A DNA stretch of 10,168 nt from SIG588 sp964515215 (GTDB lineage: Bacteria > Bacillota > Clostridia > Oscillospirales > Acutalibacteraceae): assembly GCA_964515215.1 (NCBI GenBank), contig CAZESL010000085.1, forward strand, positions 1 through 10,168, written 5' to 3'. The notes beneath the pieces are model-generated. The model saw only the letters and a list, made by a program, of their open reading frames with translations. It did not search any database and was not told the origin of the DNA. The position numbers and the translations under genes are program-made. Below, in pieces: positions 7,837 through 10,168 of the stretch (positions are counted from its first letter, which is position 1; the number at the start of each line of letters is the position of its first letter).

Positions 7837-7979
7837 TTGTGTCCGCTGGGACACAACATCGTTTGACCGCTTACGGTCAACATCATTTTTCGCAAAGCGA
7901 AAACATCGTTTTACATTGACGAACACATCTTGCGGTGTAAATGATGCGTTTTCGCCATCGCTGTTGCACTTCGTGCGAA
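7837..7979 (+). repeat. String of small hairpins joined by AACATCRTTT spacers
   Basis: Hairpins occur at 7837-7856 (TTGTGTCC/GGACACAA), 7863-7880 (TTGACCG-CTTA-CGGTCAA) and 7887-7903 (TTTTCGC-AAA-GCGAAAA), and more weakly around 7964-7979 (TTGCAC/GTGCGA). The linker AACATC(G/A)TTT begins at 7855, 7879 and 7902, a 23-24 nt period. The hairpin sequences differ from one another while the linker is conserved. No coding region is credible here. The role is unknown. Confidence 0.6.
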
Positions 7980-8029
7980 TGTATGCTATGGTTGAGGCAC
8001 AATAGGGACAAAAAATATTTTATAAATAG

Positions 8030-8058
8030 TTGAAAAAACATCAAAAATGTGATACAAT
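8030..8058 (+). promoter_or_regulatory. Sigma-A promoter of the structured leader and LRR gene
   Basis: TTGAAA (8030-8035), a 17-nt spacer and TACAAT (8053-8058), preceded by TG one base away, form a near-consensus promoter. The expected start at about 8064-8066 coincides with the first strand of the leader's closing helix (8063-8075). Confidence 0.8.
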
Positions 8059-8062
8059 CCAT

Positions 8063-8248
8063 TTGTCACACAAAATTTAATTAACAAGCAATTTGAGAGG
8101 ACTCTCTATTTTTATAGGGGGGTTTATCCCTGTGCTTATTTGTCAATAATGAATTTGGTAAAAATGCAAATTCCACTTGGCAAATAAGTTGAGTTTTCTC
8201 GCTGCTTGTTAGGTTTTGTGTGACAACAATCGGGGTTTGCGTTTTTCG
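8063..8248 (+). promoter_or_regulatory. Structured 5' leader: candidate riboswitch or attenuator upstream of an LRR_5 gene
   Basis: A long stacked stem can be drawn. P1 pairs 8063-8075 with 8214-8226 (13 bp). P2 pairs 8082-8090 with 8203-8211 (9 bp). P3 pairs 8095-8104 with 8191-8200 (10 bp, two G-U). An arm pairs 8135-8146 with 8177-8188, capped by GAATTTG/CAAATTC (8151-8157 with 8167-8173). A side hairpin at 8113-8134 (AGGG/CCCT core) lies between P3 and that arm. Then 8218-8227, largely the 3' strand of P1, can pair over 10 bp (one G-U) with 8263-8272, the 3' arm of the following terminator. So P1 and an antiterminator exclude each other. No known riboswitch consensus (T-box, c-di-GMP, cobalamin, preQ1) was recognised. 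It could also be a standalone small RNA. Confidence 0.65.
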
Positions 8249-8286
8249 GTGCGATAACTTCGGTTGTCGCACTTTTTTGTTTTTTT
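8249..8286 (+). terminator. Intrinsic terminator of the leader, UUCG loop
   Basis: GTGCGATAAC (8249-8258), the tetraloop TTCG and GTTGTCGCAC (8263-8272) form a 10-bp stem with one G-U pair. TTTTTT, G and seven more T follow (8273-8286). It lies 70 nt before the LRR start codon. Its 3' arm is also complementary to 8218-8227 in the leader, allowing conditional termination. Confidence 0.88.
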
Positions 8287-8324
8287 GAAATGAGGTGTAA
8301 AAAACGGAGAATTTTGCCACTAAG

Positions 8325-8378
8325 AAATTTATCACAAGAAAGGAATTTATTACAAGATGAGAGAATTTAAGAAGATGA
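8325..8378 (+). repeat. Duplicated start-codon context of the LRR gene
   Basis: AATTTATCACAAGA (8326-8339) recurs as AATTTATTACAAGA (8344-8357), an 18-nt period. A more diverged copy, GAATTTAAGAAGATGA, follows at 8363-8378. The result is two in-frame ATGs, at 8357 and 8375, each after a similar AATTTA...AAGATG stretch. Only the first has an AGGA (8341-8344), 12 nt upstream. Confidence 0.55.
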
Positions 8379-9880
8379 AAAAAATATTTTTTATTTTGAT
8401 GGCAAGTTGTATGTGTTTGGCACCCTTGCAAAACACAAGTTTTTTTGTTAATGCAGAAGAAAATATCACAAAAAAAGAAGGTTATTTGAGTTATGAAATT
8501 ATAAATGATGAAGTAAAAATCACTGGTTGTGATGCTCAAGCATCTGGGGATTTTTATATTCCAAATGAAATTGACGGTCATCCCGTTACAGCAATAGGTC
8601 CTGATGCCTTTTATATCGCCGATGAACATGGTAGGATTACTTCTTCCAATATTGTCAACTTATATATACCCAAAACTGTTGTTGATATAGATGGAGAGGC
8701 ATTTGATGCATGTGGTATTAGGGGTATTGTTGTTGATAAAAACAACGAAGTTTTTGCCTCATCCAATGGTATTCTCTTTAATAAGAGTATGACAACCTTA
8801 ATCAAATGTCCGAGTGGATTTAGTGAAACGAAATATACAATACCAGAGTCCGTTGAAAAGATTGAGAAAAACGCTTTTCATTTGACTGATTTGAAAGAGG
8901 TAATTATATCGGATAGCGTCAAAACAATTGATTCTTTTGCATTTTTATATTGTAACTCACTTGAAACTCTATATTTAGGTAATGGACTAAAAACTGTAGG
9001 ATACGGTGCTTTTGCAAGCTGTGATAATCTTAAATCGGTAGTTTTTTCTGACGGGGTTGAAAAAATAGGTGAATGCATGTTTAGTGATTGTGGCAAATTA
9101 AGTAATGTGATTATTGGAAACACCGTAAAAACTATTGGAAAAGAAGCTTTTAGAAATTGCAAAAGCTTAACACATATTACACTGCCTGACAGTATTGAAA
9201 CAATTGATGAAAATGCATTTACAGGTAGCAGGATTTGGCATATTTTTTACGCGGGCACAGAAACAAAGTGGAAGCAAATTAAACAACCGAAGATTTTATG
9301 CGTTGTTCATTTTGATTCTTCTAAGAGTGAAATCAAAAGTTCCGAAACTGGTGATACGGATAAAACAAAAAAAGTTAAAGAAAAATGCTTGATTTGTTCT
9401 GATGAATGCGAGTTTTTCATTGAACCGCCCACAATAGGATTTATTAATATGAAAGAGCACGAGGATTTAGATTTTGATTGCATTACATTCGATTATCACT
9501 CTATTGATGAATGGGATGTAATAAAAGAAGCGACTTGTACTGAAACTGGTATAGGAGAAGGTACATGTTCTTACTATGGTTGTTTAAAAAAAGGACAAGT
9601 AGAAATTCCAATATTAGAACACGATTATCAGGTTGTGAACATTGTGCGTGAGGCTACTTCCAAACTATATGGCATAAGAACAGTAAAATGTTCCGCTTGT
9701 GGAGAACAAACAAGAGAAACATATGATTTTGAAGAAGATAACAATGCTATAAATACAGATACAAAAGAAGCAAAAGAAAAGTCTACTATTGGTTTTGTTA
9801 TAGGAGGTTCAGTATTAGGAATTATTGCACTTTCTGCAGTTTCTGTTTTTCTAATTAGAAATAAAAAGAAGCATATATAG
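8357..9880 (+). CDS. Membrane-anchored BspA-like leucine-rich-repeat (LRR_5) surface protein
   Basis: This 507-residue protein has a signal peptide (KKMKK, hydrophobic core, likely cut after NA at residue 33). A short beta domain follows (SYEIINDEVKITGC...GHPVTAIG), then LRR_5 repeats to about residue 290 with blocks such as PESVEKIEKNAF and GNTVKTIGKEAF. A degenerate YAGTETKWKQI repeat closes the array. A Lys/Ser-rich linker and Cys-containing modules come next (CLIC, ATCTETGIGEGTC, CSACGEQ), then a C-terminal helix (about 478-500) ending RNKKKHI, a membrane anchor. The protein should be displayed outside the cell; its ligand is unknown. The start at 8357 has AGGA 12 nt upstream; the ATG at 8375 is the alternative. 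It shares architecture with the giant LRR protein on the left but is far richer in AT. A terminator and possible antiterminator precede it. Confidence 0.92.
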   Translation: MREFKKMKKIFFILMASCMCLAPLQNTSFFVNAEENITKKEGYLSYEIINDEVKITGCDAQASGDFYIPNEIDGHPVTAIGPDAFYIADEHGRITSSNIVNLYIPKTVVDIDGEAFDACGIRGIVVDKNNEVFASSNGILFNKSMTTLIKCPSGFSETKYTIPESVEKIEKNAFHLTDLKEVIISDSVKTIDSFAFLYCNSLETLYLGNGLKTVGYGAFASCDNLKSVVFSDGVEKIGECMFSDCGKLSNVIIGNTVKTIGKEAFRNCKSLTHITLPDSIETIDENAFTGSRIWHIFYAGTETKWKQIKQPKILCVVHFDSSKSEIKSSETGDTDKTKKVKEKCLICSDECEFFIEPPTIGFINMKEHEDLDFDCITFDYHSIDEWDVIKEATCTETGIGEGTCSYYGCLKKGQVEIPILEHDYQVVNIVREATSKLYGIRTVKCSACGEQTRETYDFEEDNNAINTDTKEAKEKSTIGFVIGGSVLGIIALSAVSVFLIRNKKKHI

Positions 9881-10138
9881 GAATGAATAATCCCAAATTG
9901 TGTGGATAGTTAAAAGTTTCTTACTTGATTTGTGAAATATGTTACAGCATATGAAACACCTGATGCTATGAAATACATTGTGGCGTATGTGTAACTTATT
10001 TTATTAAAAAATTAGGCAAGGCAGGAATAACCGTCATACTTTTGGTGTGTTTACTGCTTAAAAACTAAGTTTTTAACTGCATTTTCTTTGGTATGATTTT
10101 CAATGTGTCGGTGTGATTTTTGTCATACCATCAAAAAT
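9881..10138. other. AT-rich intergenic region after the LRR gene, with hairpins only
   Basis: No plausible gene is seen. Possible structures are GTTACA(G)CATA with TATGTGTAAC (9941-9951 with 9986-9995), TTAAAAAC-TAA-GTTTTTAA (10058-10076), and TGGTATGA with TCATACCA (10089-10096 with 10123-10130). None is followed by a clean U-tract on the plus strand, so none is a clear terminator for the LRR gene. Confidence 0.45.
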
Positions 10139-10168
10139 AGAGTTATCTCGTAATTTCGGGATAACTCT
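10139..10168. terminator. 12-bp hairpin at the right edge, possible (bidirectional) terminator
   Basis: AGAGTTATCTCG (10139-10150) pairs with CGGGATAACTCT (10157-10168) around a 6-nt loop, with one G-U. On the minus strand it is followed by ATTTTTGA, so it could end a gene entering from the right. On the plus strand the following bases lie outside the window, so function for the LRR gene cannot be judged. Confidence 0.6.

Noticed and set aside
7855..7911. CRISPR array
   Set aside because: The conserved part is only 10 nt, the intervals are themselves palindromic and there are only three copies.
7964..7992. Promoter TTGCAC with TATGGT
   Set aside because: The -10 match is weak and the -35 lies inside a small hairpin. 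The promoter at 8030-8058 is much better.
7274..8005. Small frames over tRNA-Leu and the tandem repeat (for example 7694-8005 plus, 7671-7926 minus)
   Set aside because: They are made of tRNA, terminator and palindrome sequence and lack ribosome sites and domain features.
8063..8226. 6S RNA
   Set aside because: Length and end pairing fit, but the internal asymmetry is one-sided (about 30 nt with a hairpin on the 5' side, 2 nt on the 3' side), not the open central bubble of 6S RNA. Not excluded without a covariance search.
8063..8226. MITE-like element with 13-bp terminal inverted repeats
   Set aside because: No target-site duplication is visible, several internal helices are nested, and the promoter and terminator are placed exactly for an RNA leader.
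8081..8629. A 182-codon minus-strand frame over the leader and LRR start
   Set aside because: It reads through a terminator hairpin and helices in AT-rich DNA and overlaps a well supported gene and promoter.

Overview
The window looks like chromosomal DNA from a Gram-positive Clostridia-type bacterium, probably an uncultured gut Oscillospirales or Christensenellales relative. The basis is BspA-type leucine-rich-repeat (LRR_5) surface proteins, sigma-A-like promoters, AGGAG ribosome sites and a tRNA with encoded CCA. The species cannot be fixed from the sequence.

Left part (1-7252, GC-rich, all minus strand). A phosphodiesterase/phosphatase of the alkaline-phosphatase superfamily (7252-6473) overlaps by 8 nt an EamA/DMT-type transporter (6480-5584). 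After 52 nt comes a very large secreted LRR_5 protein that starts at 5531 and runs off the left edge still open, at least 1843 residues. Three tandem units of about 920-960 bp and Cys-rich CTE-G/CxxCGE modules make up its C-terminal half.

Middle (7253-8062). Divergent promoters serve the minus-strand genes and a plus-strand tRNA-Leu(UAA) at 7396-7482. The tRNA 3' end, its terminator and a palindrome-rich segment are repeated as two identical 158-bp tandem units plus a third copy of the tRNA 3' end. A second type of terminator and a string of small hairpins joined by a repeated AACATCRTTT spacer follow. No credible protein gene lies here.

Right part (about 7990-10168, clearly AT-rich, plus strand). 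A promoter (8030-8058) begins a roughly 220-nt structured leader ending in an intrinsic terminator (8249-8286). The 3' strand of the leader's closing helix can instead pair with the 3' arm of the terminator, which is the layout of a riboswitch or attenuator. Downstream is a second LRR_5 protein (8357-9880) with a signal peptide and C-terminal membrane anchor. The last 290 nt hold only hairpins.

The composition change beside a tRNA gene whose 3' end is duplicated suggests that the right part is an integrated or otherwise transferred segment. The strongest candidate for something undescribed is the switch-like leader. The tRNA-tail repeat comes second.
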